NCBI RefSeq assembly: GCF_000004195.4
Contig: NC_030681.2
Span: 86,119,539-86,183,538, forward strand
Source: Xenopus tropicalis
Taxonomy: Eukaryota > Chordata > Amphibia > Anura > Pipidae
Length of the DNA: 64,000 bases
Reading direction: 5' to 3'
Under the pieces are notes generated by a model. It was not told where the DNA came from. It saw nothing but the letters and a program-made list of their open reading frames with translations, and did not search any database. Each line of letters begins with the position of its first letter. Within the stretch, counting starts at the first letter, position 1. This document shows, in pieces, positions 26,281-36,867 of the stretch. Both the position numbers and the translations under genes were made by a program.

Positions 26281-26880
26281 GATTTTATTGATTTTTATAT
26301 ATGAAAAAATAAGGCAACAATAAGAAGTCAAATAAAATAAGCAATACAAAAAGTTTGTGTCTTACAGTTTGAATCTGGTCATTTTTACATTGTTGTAGAA
26401 CTAAAAAAAAGGGGGGGGGAGAAATTAGGTGGGGTAAAAAGAGGCGGAGGGAGGGGAGGGGCATCCCTCTAGTAAGTTAAGATATCGATTGTTTGTATAA
26501 ATCCAATTCGTTAAAGGAGAGCCAGTGAAACCATATTATGCTGTAAGTGTTAGAATGTTCCGGAGAAGTGAGGGTTAGTCTAGCAAACTTATTGTATGTA
26601 TATCTTCTATTTTCTTGTACCAATCTTGCAGGGTTGTGGTTTATTTCCATCTCTTTGTTATTAATATTTTCGCTGCATTCAACAGGTGTACTTCAAGTGA
26701 TTTTTTGAAAGTTGACAGTGGTTTTTCCATATGAAATAACAAAACATATTCAGGAGCATTCTGTACTTCAAGATATTTAATATGGTGTATTGCTTTTCTA
26801 ACACTTTCCCAGAAGGGTTGAACATGTCCAAAATATGTGTAGCAATGTGCCTTTTTTTTTTTTTACATCTCCAGTATCAC
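26280..26880 (-). pseudogene. L1-type LINE, ORF2 C-terminus and 3' tail, decayed
   Basis: Read on the reverse strand, the segment around 26,860-26,560 translates with several stops into the typical end of an L1/Tx1-class ORF2 protein. A degenerate LLHIFWTC segment is followed by NAAKILITKRWK and then LQDWYKKIEDIHTISLL, matching the family pattern of a His/Cys-like stretch, an aliphatic block and a Trp-rich tail. Downstream on that strand come a C-run/T-run and an A/T-rich tail ending near AATAAAA at about 26,290. Upstream domains (endonuclease, reverse transcriptase) are absent, as usual for 5'-truncated L1 copies. Several in-frame stops show it is dead. The family call rests on my reading of the translation, not on a search. 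Confidence 0.6.
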
Positions 26881-27945
26881 TAGTATGTTTACAGATAAGT
26901 TTTAATTTAGAGGGGTATAATACCATCTTGTATGTCCTTTGTTTTTGTTATGTTTTTGGCACTTCTGAGTCTAAGGTACCAGAAACCATAACCTCCACCA
27001 CCTGCTGCTGTGCTTTCTACACTAGAACTGACATTCCATCAGAAAAGTATAAATTCAGCTCTAAAGCATTTTTTGTGACCCCTGTTAAAGTTGCAATTAT
27101 ACCTTACCTTGCCTTATCACAGAAATGTGGTATTGAAAAACAGTTTTAGTACTAGTCTAAAGTGAGAAAACTCGCATATATTTTACAGTGTAATTTCAAA
27201 CAACATTGATACACTTACCACTCTGCACAGGAAATTCTTCAAAGGAGAATCCCCAATGATAAATGCAGGGTGGTTCTTTCTTGTCCAATTGTATCTGCTT
27301 TCTGTACCCATGGATATTTTTAGCAAATGCTCTAGTAAGGCCAATTGCACAAAAGGCTTTTTCTCCACTTGCGTAGAGAAGGATGATGTGCTCCGTGTTC
27401 TGACAGGCACGGCCTTTACCCATCAGCGTACACATGGGGCAGATTTTGGTATGACAATGCAGAATTGTCAAACAGGGCTGATAGGCCTTTTCTCCACCTG
27501 TGTATCTATGCAGGCATAGCAAAAGCCAAGCGTTCCATTGGCCTAATTCTAGTATTTGGCTAAAAATGTTAGAAAAAAAATAAAATACAATGCAATGATG
27601 TCTTCCATATGTAAGACCAATGTCAAACATGGTGTTTTCTCTGCCAGCGTACACAGGCTGATGCCTAGCTTGTCTGTGCTGCTGGGTGGGCAGCAGCAGG
27701 ATGGAAAACTGATTATCAGGTCAAGGAAACAAAATCGGCACTACTGGAGATAATGTGGGATTGCAATGACATATGGGAAGATTTATCGCTACCGTGGGCA
27801 ACAAACCTCCCCAAAAATATATTGCCCTTTGCTAACATTGGAATCGCTGTGAGTAATGTAATTTACTTGTGGTGATTCCAATATTAGAAAAGGGCAAGGC
27901 ATTTTTGGGGAGATCTATTGTTTGCAGCAGCGATGTTTTTAATGC
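26881..27945. other. Non-coding spacer, no supported gene
   Basis: The longest open frame (reverse strand, 27,196-27,654, 152 codons) contains TGGEKAY and ASGEKAF, reminiscent of C2H2 zinc-finger linkers. The spacing is wrong and no complete Cys2-His2 finger is present. I do not call a gene. Confidence 0.4.
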
Positions 27946-27948
27946 TAA

Positions 27949-28600
27949 GGGGCACATTTACTAACCCACGAACGGGCCGAATGCGTCCGATTGCGTTTTT
28001 TTCGTAACGATCGGTATTTTGCGATTTTTTTCGGAAAATTGTCGCGACTTTTTCGTTGCCATTCCGAATGTTGCGCAAAATCTGGCGATTTTTTCGTCGC
28101 GCCTTTTTCGTAGCCATTCGAAAGTTGCGCAAAATGTTGCGATTTTTTCGTAGCGTTAAAACTTGTGCGAAAAATTTGCAGCTTTCGCGCCGAGTACGAA
28201 AGATTCGGATTCATTCAAGCTTCAGTATGGTGACTTTTCTTGGGCCAGGTTGGAGCTGCAGGGTGCCATTGAGTCCTATGGAAGGCTTCCAAAATCATGC
28301 TAAGTCTGAAAGTTTCGCCCGCCGCTTACGAGGGCTCAATACGAAAAAGTCGCGACAAGATACGAGCGAATCGTAATTGCTACGAAAAACTCTTGTTTTT
28401 TCGCGCAAGTCGTAATGGCTACGAAAAACTCGCGTTTTTTCGCGCAAATCGCATTGGTAACGAAAAAGTCGCGATAATTTCCGAAAAGTCGTAAAGGCGC
28501 CGAAAAAATAGCAAAAAATACGAAAAAGTCGCAAAATGTTCGTTTTCCAATCGGAATTTTTCCAATTCGGTTGGAATTTGTGTCTTAGTAAATCAGCCCC
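27949..28600. mobile_element. Harbinger-type MITE, copy 1
   Basis: The termini are GGGGCACATTTACTAA at the left and TTAGTAAATCAGCCCC at the right, bounded on both sides by TAA (27,946-27,948 and 28,601-28,603). A 3-bp TAA duplication is typical of PIF/Harbinger elements. The interior is built from CG-containing words such as TTTTTCG and CGAAAAA arranged as large inverted arms, so the whole element can fold back. It encodes no transposase. A second member lies at 30,099-30,629. Confidence 0.82.
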
Positions 28601-28614
28601 TAAGTGTCACTTGT

Positions 28615-29256
28615 AGTGCTGAGCTAATCTGTCCCATTTTGTTTCGCCGAAAAATTCACAAATCTCTCAAAAGATTCGCGAAACGGCGAAAATGTCGCGC
28701 ATCAAAAAAATTTGTCACCCAGGACTATTCTTTTGACGCACGACTATTTATTTTAATGCGCAACTATTTATTTTGATGCCAGCGACTATTTATTTTGTCG
28801 CAAGACTATTCTTTTGACACCCAACTATTCTTTTGCAGCCCACGACTATTTATTTTGTCGCAAGACTATTCTTTTGACACGCAACTATTCTTTTGCAGCC
28901 CACGACTATTTATTTTGTCGCAAGACTATTCTTTTGACACGCAACTATTCTTTTGCAGCCCACGACTATTTCTTTTGTCGCAAGACTATTCTTTTGACAC
29001 GCAACTATTCTTTTGCAGCCCACGACTATTTATTTTGACGGGCAACTATTCTTTTGACACGCAACTATTCTTTTGCAGCCCACGACTATTTATTTTGACG
29101 GGCGACTATTCTTTTGACACGGGCGACAGTTTTTGGACGCGCAGCAAATTTTTCCACTGCAAATTTTTTCATCCATTTCGTGAAACAATCCGCCAATGGC
29201 GAAACGCGAAAATTCACCGGAAATGCATGCCTGGCAAAACATTTTGCCCATCACTG
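28615..29256. mobile_element. Fold-back repeat ending CAGTG-like/CACTG, with internal minisatellite
   Basis: The left end AGTGCTGAGCTAATCTG is a degraded counterpart of the right end GCCCATCACTG. The interior shares the CG-rich, GCGAAA-type vocabulary of frog MITEs. The ends suggest a hAT-type element, but no 8-bp target duplication is visible. No coding capacity is present. Confidence 0.55.
28792..29111. repeat. 60-bp tandem repeat, about 5 copies
   Basis: A 60-base unit containing GACTATTTATTTTGTCGC, GACTATTCTTTTGACAC and AACTATTCTTTTGCAGCC repeats with exact 60-base spacing. Each unit is itself made of three related ~20-base subunits with the core ACTATTcTTTTG. The periodic open frame across it (20 residues per unit) is a consequence of 60 being divisible by 3, not evidence of a protein. 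Confidence 0.9.
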
Positions 29257-29269
29257 GGCTAGTTAAGGC

Positions 29270-29690
29270 TAGTTTCACACAATCTTGTGCTTGGAAGAAA
29301 TATTTTTGGAGGAAAATGTTTAGGTTCCATTTCCTTATGAATAGAAGATTTCTCCTGAAAGCACTGGCACATGAGGTGATTTTAAACTAAATTCTCCTTT
29401 CTCCATTTTATTTTGGCAAAGCCTAAACCTGACCTTTCTCCAGTTTATTTTGGCAAAGTTTTTGTGGTTCTCGAATAAATGTACTTGATAATTAAAACAT
29501 TAATTAAATAAATTATTAGTTCTAAACTAAACAAATTATTTGGGAGCTTTGGCAAGGACATTTTTTATGCAATTTGAATGCTATGCCAAAACTGACAAAA
29601 TAACCACCATCTACAATCACCACTTAGTTCATTACCTCCAAATATCTGACTCTGAACTGAAACTCAGCTGTTTTGGACTATTAAATTATT
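29270..29690. other. Non-coding spacer
   Basis: A/T-rich sequence with no supported gene or repeat boundary. Confidence 0.4.
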
Positions 29691-29920
29691 CTGGCATATC
29701 CTAGGTTGATATACAGATTATCCATTTCTTTAAGTAATTATACTGGTATATTTTGGTTAATTATGCAAATGATCAGTTTTCCATAGCATCTATGCTTGTA
29801 TGTCTGTTGTTAAAATGCACGTTACCTATTTTATTTAGTGATTAAACTGGCTTGTCTGTGGTTAATATGCTCATTATCTGTTTTCTGTAGTAATTATACT
29901 GGCACGTCTAGAGTATGTTT
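29690..29920. repeat. ~52-bp tandem module, copy A
   Basis: The phrase TAATTATACTGGCATRTCT followed by GGTTAATATGC and a TTATC-TTTC stretch recurs at intervals of about 48-56 bases (starts near 29,692, 29,744, 29,796, 29,848 and 29,900). The same module, again with a ~52-base period, is found at 57,090-57,350. The units are considerably diverged from one another. It encodes nothing. Confidence 0.65.
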
Positions 29921-30098
29921 TAGTGAAATGGGTGTGGTATTTAGGCATGTGTTCACAAAATGCACATGGGGAAAAAAATTTCTCAGCATATTTTCAGGAT
30001 TTTTACTCACTCCTAAAGCCCCCTAATTATCTAAGTTGTGAGTGTGGACTTTACCAATAAATTGATTTCCTAAAAACTTGTACTTGTATACAGACTTA

Positions 30099-30629
30099 GG
30101 GGAACATTTACTAAGACACGAATCTGAACCGAATTGGAAAAATTCCGACTTGAAAACGAACATTTTGCGACTTTTTCGCATTTTTTGCGTTTTTTTTCGG
30201 CGTCTTTGCGACTTTTTGGAAATTGTCGCGACTTTTTCGTTACCAATATGATTTGCGCGAAAAAACGCGAGTTTTTCGTAGCCATTCCGAAAGTTGCGCA
30301 AAATCGCCCGATTTTTTCGTAGCGTTAAAACTTGCGCGAAAAGTTGCGCCTTTTTCGGAGCGTTAAAACTTAAAAGGTGCAACGTTTCGCGCAAGTTTTA
30401 ACGCTACGAAAAAAGCGCAACTTTTTGCGCAAGTTTTAACGCTATGAAAAATCGCCAGATTTTGCGCAACTTTCGGAATGGCTACGAAAAACTCGCGTTT
30501 TTTCGCACAAATCGTATTAGTAACGAAAAAGTTGCGACGTTTTTCCGAAAAAATCGCAACATACCGATCATTATGAAAAAAACGCAATCGGACGCATTCA
30601 GCCCGTTCGTAGCTTAGTAAATGTGCCCC
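30099..30629. mobile_element. Harbinger-type MITE, copy 2
   Basis: It belongs to the same family as the copy at 27,949. Ends are GGGGAACATTTACTAA and TTAGTAAATGTGCCCC. The flanking triplets are TTA (left) and TAA (right), so the expected TAA duplication has one mismatch. The interior arms are inverted copies of each other rich in GCGCAAnTTTT and CGAAAAA words, giving a long potential hairpin centred near 30,370. Confidence 0.8.
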
Positions 30630-30639
30630 TAAGTCTAGA

Positions 30640-31285
30640 AAAAAAGGTTGTTTTTGCTTGATAACTTAGCACCCCATGGAATTTTTTTTGCGAATGCCTA
30701 TGGGTGGGACCTCATAGACACATGCATTTTAAGCATCTTGTGTTGTTATTGTCCTGTTTGTCATATTTTATGATATATAGAGTAAGATCATTTTTTACTA
30801 CGGGGAACCACATTCACATTGGCTCTTCCCAGGCATAACACCCGGCGTGAATGGTGTGTGAATGACCAGTAACACGGTTGAAGCCTTGACGTGGCGTTAC
30901 TGCTCACATGTAGAAACATGTGCTAATTCAACCAGACTGTGAGTGAAGTATTGTTTCATTGACACAATTTGTTTTACTTGTTCACATTGTTGAGGATTGG
31001 ACTTATTTAGGTCCAAATTGTCTTTGCGATTTTGTGAGTGAATAAGCTGTCTGATAGTTTGCATGCATGGTTCTGAATTATTTGGCTGTATCTGTAAGCT
31101 TTATGAGAAAGGTCTATGTAAATACAGCCATAAGCACACAGAAACGCTGCACTGAGTCATCATTTAAAAGAAACACAGGATTTCTCGTCTCCTTCCTTGT
31201 CTCCTGAATTCCTGTGCCAGAGTCTGCACAGCGCTCTCCTCTTCCCCCCCTTAGGAATATATGATCTGTACAGGGGTCTTGGTCT
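30640..31285. other. Non-coding spacer
   Basis: No gene or defined repeat is recognised. Confidence 0.4.
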
Positions 31286-31289
31286 TGGT

Positions 31290-31452
31290 GCAGGAGCGTG
31301 GCATTATGGGAATTTTGTTTACAGAGCTCACTGTTTTTGGTGTCACCGTTTTAGGAGAAATATGGGGAGTATTGGGGGGCACTATTGAGAGAACTGAAGG
31401 TATGCCTGCAGCTTGAGATTAACACTTTATTAGCCTTTCCTTCTCCATTAAG
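31290..31452. repeat. T2-like dispersed repeat fragment
   Basis: The segment GGGCACTATTGAGAGAACTG onward, through TGCCTGCAGCTTGAGATTAA to CCTTCTCCATTAAG, closely matches 52,720-52,890 in this window. The right end resembles the CCTTTAA terminus of T2/Kolobok-type frog MITEs. The left boundary is unclear. Confidence 0.55.
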
Positions 31453-31459
31453 CTAGTTG

Positions 31460-31996
31460 TTTTGGATGCATACTTAGCCTGAGGGACATTGGGAGTGATT
31501 TTCATGTCTCTACCCACAATTCCTTATCTGAGGGTTAAAACCTCTTATTTTTGGCTTGAAAGCAGTGCTATGGTACAGTAAATTTCCAGGCCCGATCTGT
31601 GGAGGGTCTGCTATAAGAAGCCATAGACAGTCACTATTTATTGGGCTGGTGGGGGGCTGTTGTGGGCCACAAACTATTTTGAATCTCAGTTCAGGAGTGT
31701 AAATACCTTCTATTTTCATAATGTTTTACACTGCAACTTAGGCGGAGGGTGATTTTTTGTTTGATGGGCCATATGTAGACTGACCTACAGCTAATGTGAG
31801 ACTTAGTGGATTCGCTGCTGGTGTAAAAAATTAACCTCCAAACTTCCTCTTGCTGTTCCCACTGATTTCCAGAGATTCTGTGCAAAAGTGCGGGTGGGAG
31901 GGCTTTTTTTACCCTAAAATGCTTAGGATGTAAAAGTATTCATACAGGCACTTCTGTGAGGGGATCTGCAAACATTTGTGTTTGTGATCAGTTAGC
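31460..31996. other. Non-coding spacer
   Basis: No gene or defined repeat is recognised. Confidence 0.4.
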
Positions 31997-32456
31997 TTAA
32001 AGGGGTTGTTCACCTTTAGATTAACTTTTAATATAATGGTGACATTGATATTCTGAGACAATTTGCAATTAGTCCTCTTTTATTTTAATGGTTTTTCAGT
32101 TATTTAGCTTTTTGTTCAGCAGCTCTCCATTTGATATTTAAGCAGCTATCTGGTTGTTAGGGTCTTATTTACCCTAGCAACCAGGTAGTGGTTTAAACAA
32201 GAGATGAGAATATGAATAGTTAAGGGGCCTGCATGGAAAAATAAGTAATAATTACAATAATAATAAAATTTTAGCCACGCAGAGCAAGAATTTTTGGCTA
32301 CTGGGGTCGGTGACCCCCATTTGAAAGCTGGAAAGAGGGAGAATGATTCAAGAACTATAGAAAAAAATTTAATTAGCAAGACCAATTGCAAAGTTGCTAG
32401 GAATAGGCCATTCTATAACATACTAAAAGTTAACTTAAAAGTGAACCACCCCTTTA
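31997..32456. mobile_element. T2/Kolobok-type MITE
   Basis: It starts TTAAAGGGGTTGTTCACCTTT and ends in the inverted counterpart AAAGTGAACCACCCCTTTAG. The TTAA target site is intact at the left and changed to TTAG at the right. Internal landmarks, CCCTAGCAACC and GACCCCCATTTGAAAGCTGG, are the ones I know from the abundant T2 MITE family of Xenopus. It is non-autonomous, with no transposase. Confidence 0.85.
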
Positions 32457-32459
32457 GAT

Positions 32460-32862
32460 GTGTTTAAGTTAGCTTTCTAGAGAGAGAGGCAGTGGGTACT
32501 GACATCCCAGACACATTATATACAGTGAAATGCAGTGTGTATTTACAAAACAGCACATTATATGCATTGAGATGCAGTGGGTGCAGATGGCAGATATTCC
32601 AGCCCTGGCACTATAACACTGGCACTGATACACAACATTAGCCCCACTGTAACTAACTAGAAATGAACAAAACAATGAAAAAAGTAAAAAAAAAAATAGT
32701 AAACGCAAAACACAACAACAACAAATATAAAAGCACAATTAGCTTTTTCAAGGGGAAAGAGTTAACTTACCATGCATCTGTTAGGATAGGTGACAGGCAT
32801 ATTATAAATGTCAGGTCAGGCAAAAAACAATTTAATTTCAGCTAGTGATTCAGCCTTTAGAA
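32460..32862. other. Non-coding spacer
   Basis: No gene or defined repeat is recognised before the minisatellite begins. Confidence 0.4.
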
Positions 32863-33396
32863 CTGTATAGTACCTGTGTATAGTACCTGTGTGTAGCGCC
32901 TGTGCATACTGTCTCTGTATAGTACCTGTGTATAGTGCCTGTGTATAGTGCCTGTGTATAGTACCTGTGTATAGTGCCTGTGTATAGCGCCTGTGTATAG
33001 TACCTGTGTATAGTACCTGTGTATAGTACCTGTGTATAGTACCTGTGTATAGCGCCTGTGTATAGTACCTGTGTATAGTACCTGTGTATAGGGCCTGTGC
33101 ATACTGTCTCTGTATAGTACCTGTGTATAGCGCCTGTGTATAGTACCTGTGTATAGCGCCTGTGTATAGTACCTGTGTATAGTACCTGTGTATAGCATCT
33201 GTGCATACTGTCTCTGTATAGTGCCTGTGTATAGTGCATGTGTATAGTACCTGTGTATAGTGCCTGTGTATAGTGCCTGTGTATAGTACCTGTGTATAGC
33301 ACCTGTGTATACTGTCTCTGTATAGTACCTGTGTATAGTACCTGTGTATAGTACCTGTGTATAGCGCCTGTGTATAGTGTCTCTGTATAGTACCTG
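32863..33396. repeat. 13-bp minisatellite, segment 1
   Basis: The 13-base unit TGTGTATAGTACC, with variants ending GTGCC, GCGCC or GTCTC, repeats about 41 times. Open frames of up to 150 codons on the reverse strand show a 13-residue period. They exist because 39 bases (three units) contain no stop, not because a protein is encoded. The array resumes in phase at 40,653, after the BEL insertion. Confidence 0.95.
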
Positions 33397-34008
33397 TGTT
33401 ATGCCTCCAGCACTGTTTTATTGTTTTATTGCACCACCTTGTGGTTTCTTGAGGTATATGTTTTGATTGTTTAAAGAAATGTCCTTTTCAGCCTACCGTA
33501 CTTTACCATGTGACCATGGGTAATACAGGAAAAGGTTCAGTATAGCTGCCATCTTAGCAGCATTAACAGTGCAATAGCAATCCTGCATAATCCTACCCAA
33601 TCCAGCCCCGTGGAAGCATCGTTGGTAGGTATCATCCATCCCCAACCCCTAGGTTAATAATACAAACATATATCTTCCATGTTTATACCTTAATGTGGTT
33701 TATAATTGTTTATGTGCAGTCACTTCAGGGCACATCTGTTCTTACCCAGGTATCTAGGCCTTAACCCCCACTCAGATGCCTCTCATCTTTTATGTGTTTG
33801 TACATGTATAAACCATAATGTTTGTTTACTGTACTTATCATGCTGTATAGTAAATGCTGTCATATTTCTGTTTCCCCAGTTTCACACCTTCCCCTTTGTT
33901 AATAAAATGAAGCCTACCAACCTGTCTCATTGACTTGATGAAGGGAGGAGTTTAACTGTATGTCGAACTACACACTGCCCCAGGGTAATACGTAGGGAGG
34001 ACAGAACA
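33397..34008 (+). repeat. BEL/Pao 5' LTR
   Basis: This 612-base LTR begins TG and ends CA. An AATAAA at 33,901-33,906 would serve as the polyadenylation signal. A short open frame inside (33,706-33,933) is identical in both LTRs and is not considered a gene. Confidence 0.93.
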
Positions 34009-34159
34009 GTGAAACAACGGCTGCACAGCAGGCAGGACAAGCTAGGAGCTACACTGCAAGTGCAGGCAATCTTTAAATTCAGCCACTGCTACTAAGTCAC
34101 GGTAGCCCAGAGAAGCCACAGCAGCTACAGCAGGCTGAAGACTTCTCCATTATTGTATA

Positions 34160-36334
34160 ATGTCACAGAAACGGGCACCCTCACTAACAACAAGGTCCCA
34201 AGTCTCGGGTTCCTCCCAGCGCTCATCTGTCATCAATGCGGCCGCAATTGCCCGCGCAAAGGCAGAAGCAGCCAAGGCCCGAGTCTCCTTTGCAGAAAGG
34301 GAGATGGAGGCAAAAACAGAAAAGGCACGCCTAGAAGCAGAGAATGCACGCTTAGAAGCGTCTCTAGAAAAGCTGGCCATAGAGAGGGAAGCTGCAGCAG
34401 CCATAGCTGAAGCAGAAGCTCTAGAGGCAATCGTATACCCTGACAGCGAAAGACACAGCAGGGCACCAGATCTAGAGATTGAAGGTCAAGACCCACTGCA
34501 GCGCACCTCTGAGTATGTCCAGCAGCACTCCAAACAAAACACAGATTCTCTTTCAGCACAAGAACCAGGTCAACACGCTACCCGAGAGCCAGACCAACAA
34601 CGCTATACGACTCAAGAAGTCAGCAGCAAGTCACAAGTGCACCAGAGAGGTAACGCAGAGCAAAATGATCCTGCTTATGGCACCCACATCAGCTGGGTAC
34701 CCAAGCCTACGGGTAACCCTACAACTACTTCCTCTGATATGTTAAGGCGGTATGTCACAAGTCAGCCTAAAGAAGAACCTCCAGACAGGTATGATTACAC
34801 AACACCTTCTCACTATAACACTCATCCACCTACCTACCATGGTGCCAACCAGGCCACAATGGACTTTGCCAAGTTCTTTGCCCGGCGTGAGTTAATCACC
34901 AAAGGACTTGTAAAGTTTAACGACCGCCCAGAAGGCTTCAGAGCCTGGCGATCCTCCTTTCAAAACACGATCAGAGACTTAGACCTATCATACAGTGAGG
35001 AGATAGACCTACTTATCAAATACTTAGGCACTGAGTCTGCAGAGCATGCCAAAAGGATCAGGGTGATCAACATAAACCACCCAGAGACTGGTCTCAAAAT
35101 GATCTGGCACAGACTTAATGAGTGTTATGGCTCAGCAGAGGTAGTAGAGAATGCCCTCTTCAAAAGAATTGATGATTTCCCTAAAATATCCAATAAAGGT
35201 TACCAAAAACTTAGGGAACTAAGTGACCTGTTAATGGAACTTCAGGTTGCTAAAGCCGAAGGAGACTTACCAGGACTTGCATTCCTGGACACAGCCAGAG
35301 GTGTTAACCCCATAGTGCAAAAGCTACCCTACAACTTGCAAGAACGGTGGATGGCACATGGGTCTAAATTCAAACAAACATACAATGTCACATTTCCCCC
35401 CTTCACTGTGTTTGTGGACTTTGTATACCAGCAAGCCAAGATGAGGAATGACCCCAGTTTTGATCTCACTCTGCCACATGCCACCCCTTCAGTACCTAAT
35501 ACTCGCAAAGCAGTAACAGTTCACAAAACTAATGTTTCCTCTTCAGGTTCTTTCCACAGGTCTGCTGACAGCTCTCAGGAGGAGACAAACAACAAAGACC
35601 CTGGTAAGCAGTGTCCCCTACACCAAAGGCCTCACCCTCTTCTGAAATGCAGAGCCTTCAGAGGAAAGTCCATAGATGACCGCAAAGCCTTCCTAAAGGA
35701 AAACCACATCTGCTACAAGTGCTGCTCATCAACATCTCACCTTGCCAAGGACTGTAAGGTCAGTGTAAAATGCACAGAATGTGACAGCACACACCACAAC
35801 ACAGCATTACACCCTGGGCCAGCCCCGTGGACATTACCTCACAACAAGGGTACTAGCGAGCATGGCGGGGAGGAAGGTGACACTGCTACAACTACACCAG
35901 AGGTCACTTCACAATGTACAGAAGTCTGCAAAGGAGCCATAGGTGGCAGATCCTGCTCCAAAATCTGCTTAGTCAAAGTATACCCGAAAGGCCAAAGGGA
36001 TAAAGCTATTAGACTTTATGCAATCATGGACGATCAGAGTAATGGATCTCTAGCCTGTCCAGCCTTCTTTGATTTATTCAATATCAAAGGCCCAAGCATT
36101 CCTTACTCCTTAAAGACTTGTGCAGGAGTTATTGAGACAGCAGGGAGGAAGGCATCTGGCTACCAAGTAGAGTCCATAGATGGACAAATATGCTTGCCTT
36201 TGCCACCTATAACTGAGTGCAGTCGGATACCAGATAATAGGACTGAGATCCCTACACCAGATGCAGCACTGCACCATGCACACTTGAAATGTATAACGCA
36301 CTTAATCCTGAACTTGACCCTAAGGCCCAGATAA
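34160..36334 (+). CDS. BEL/Pao gag and protease part of the polyprotein
   Basis: This is the N-terminal part of the element polyprotein, which forms the capsid-like particle and processes it. Residues ~28-90 form a strongly charged Ala/Glu/Arg coiled coil. Residues ~250-340 resemble the BEL gag core (FNDRPEGFRAWRSSF, then IKYLG and WHRLNECYG). Two Cys/His clusters at ~516-549 (CYKCCSSTSHLAKDC, then CTECDSTHH) are nucleic-acid-binding knuckles. Residues ~617-640 hold a protease-like segment (AIMDDQSNGSLACPAF) in which the usual Asp-Ser/Thr-Gly triad is not clearly kept. The last ~15 residues before the stop are out of frame: the family sequence continues in another frame from about 36,289. The ATG at 34,160 lies 151 bases after the 5' LTR and is the natural start. 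Confidence 0.88.
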   Translation: MSQKRAPSLTTRSQVSGSSQRSSVINAAAIARAKAEAAKARVSFAEREMEAKTEKARLEAENARLEASLEKLAIEREAAAAIAEAEALEAIVYPDSERHSRAPDLEIEGQDPLQRTSEYVQQHSKQNTDSLSAQEPGQHATREPDQQRYTTQEVSSKSQVHQRGNAEQNDPAYGTHISWVPKPTGNPTTTSSDMLRRYVTSQPKEEPPDRYDYTTPSHYNTHPPTYHGANQATMDFAKFFARRELITKGLVKFNDRPEGFRAWRSSFQNTIRDLDLSYSEEIDLLIKYLGTESAEHAKRIRVININHPETGLKMIWHRLNECYGSAEVVENALFKRIDDFPKISNKGYQKLRELSDLLMELQVAKAEGDLPGLAFLDTARGVNPIVQKLPYNLQERWMAHGSKFKQTYNVTFPPFTVFVDFVYQQAKMRNDPSFDLTLPHATPSVPNTRKAVTVHKTNVSSSGSFHRSADSSQEETNNKDPGKQCPLHQRPHPLLKCRAFRGKSIDDRKAFLKENHICYKCCSSTSHLAKDCKVSVKCTECDSTHHNTALHPGPAPWTLPHNKGTSEHGGEEGDTATTTPEVTSQCTEVCKGAIGGRSCSKICLVKVYPKGQRDKAIRLYAIMDDQSNGSLACPAFFDLFNIKGPSIPYSLKTCAGVIETAGRKASGYQVESIDGQICLPLPPITECSRIPDNRTEIPTPDAALHHAHLKCITHLILNLTLRPR

Positions 36335-36867
36335 TGCTTCTTCTTGGAAGAGATATCCTACGGGTCCACAAAGCAAGGGACCAGATAAATGGTCCTCACA
36401 ATGCACCTTATGCTCAGAAGCTAGACCTTGGATGGGTCATCATAGGTGATGTATGCCTGGGAGATGTACACAGGCCAACCAACATCAACACTCTGTATAC
36501 TAACACATTAGAGAATGGCCGCCCTTCTCTTTTTCAACCATGTCCAAATCGCTTTCTGATTAAAGAGATTCAGAATAACGCTTATCTAACCAACCTCTTA
36601 GGAGAGAGCTATCCCTGCGCTAAGGATGATGATCATTTGGGTTGCAACGTGTTCCAGAGATCCAAAAATGACAATCAACTTTCCCTTTCCATAGAGGACA
36701 AAATCTTCCTGGAAATCATGGATCAAGGTATGTGTAAAGACAATGCTAACAGCTGGGTAGCCCCACTTCCTTTCAAACCACATAGACGTTCCCTTCCTAA
36801 TAACAGAGAAGAGGCATTCAAAGTTTCACTTCCCTCACTCGCACATTCCAAAGGAAACCAGAGATGA
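36289..36867 (+). pseudogene. BEL/Pao protease-to-RT linker, shifted frame
   Basis: A 192-codon open frame continues the polyprotein one frame back from gag. It contains LLLGRDILRVHKARDQINGP and LDLGWVIIGDVCLGD, which are typical of the region between BEL protease and reverse transcriptase, followed by WVAPLPFKPHRRSLPNNREE at the front of the RT. The frame is lost again around 36,830: the last residues before 36,867 are out of frame, and the family sequence continues in the pol frame shortly upstream of 36,864. Both changes fit loss of one base. BEL elements normally use a single uninterrupted frame, and I see no classical slippery heptamer at either junction. Confidence 0.85.

Noticed and set aside
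27196..27654. Possible C2H2 zinc-finger gene on the reverse strand (TGGEKAY, ASGEKAF)
   Set aside because: The linker-like words are not 28 residues apart and no complete Cys2-His2 finger is present in any frame.
28795..29262. Open frame of 155 codons with 20-residue repeats
   Set aside because: Produced by the 60-bp tandem repeat inside a MITE. No start context or family match.
36280..36340. Programmed ribosomal frameshift between BEL gag and pol
   Set aside because: There is no slippery heptamer or following stem that I can see, and BEL elements normally use one frame. A second similar break at about 36,830 favours mutation or error.
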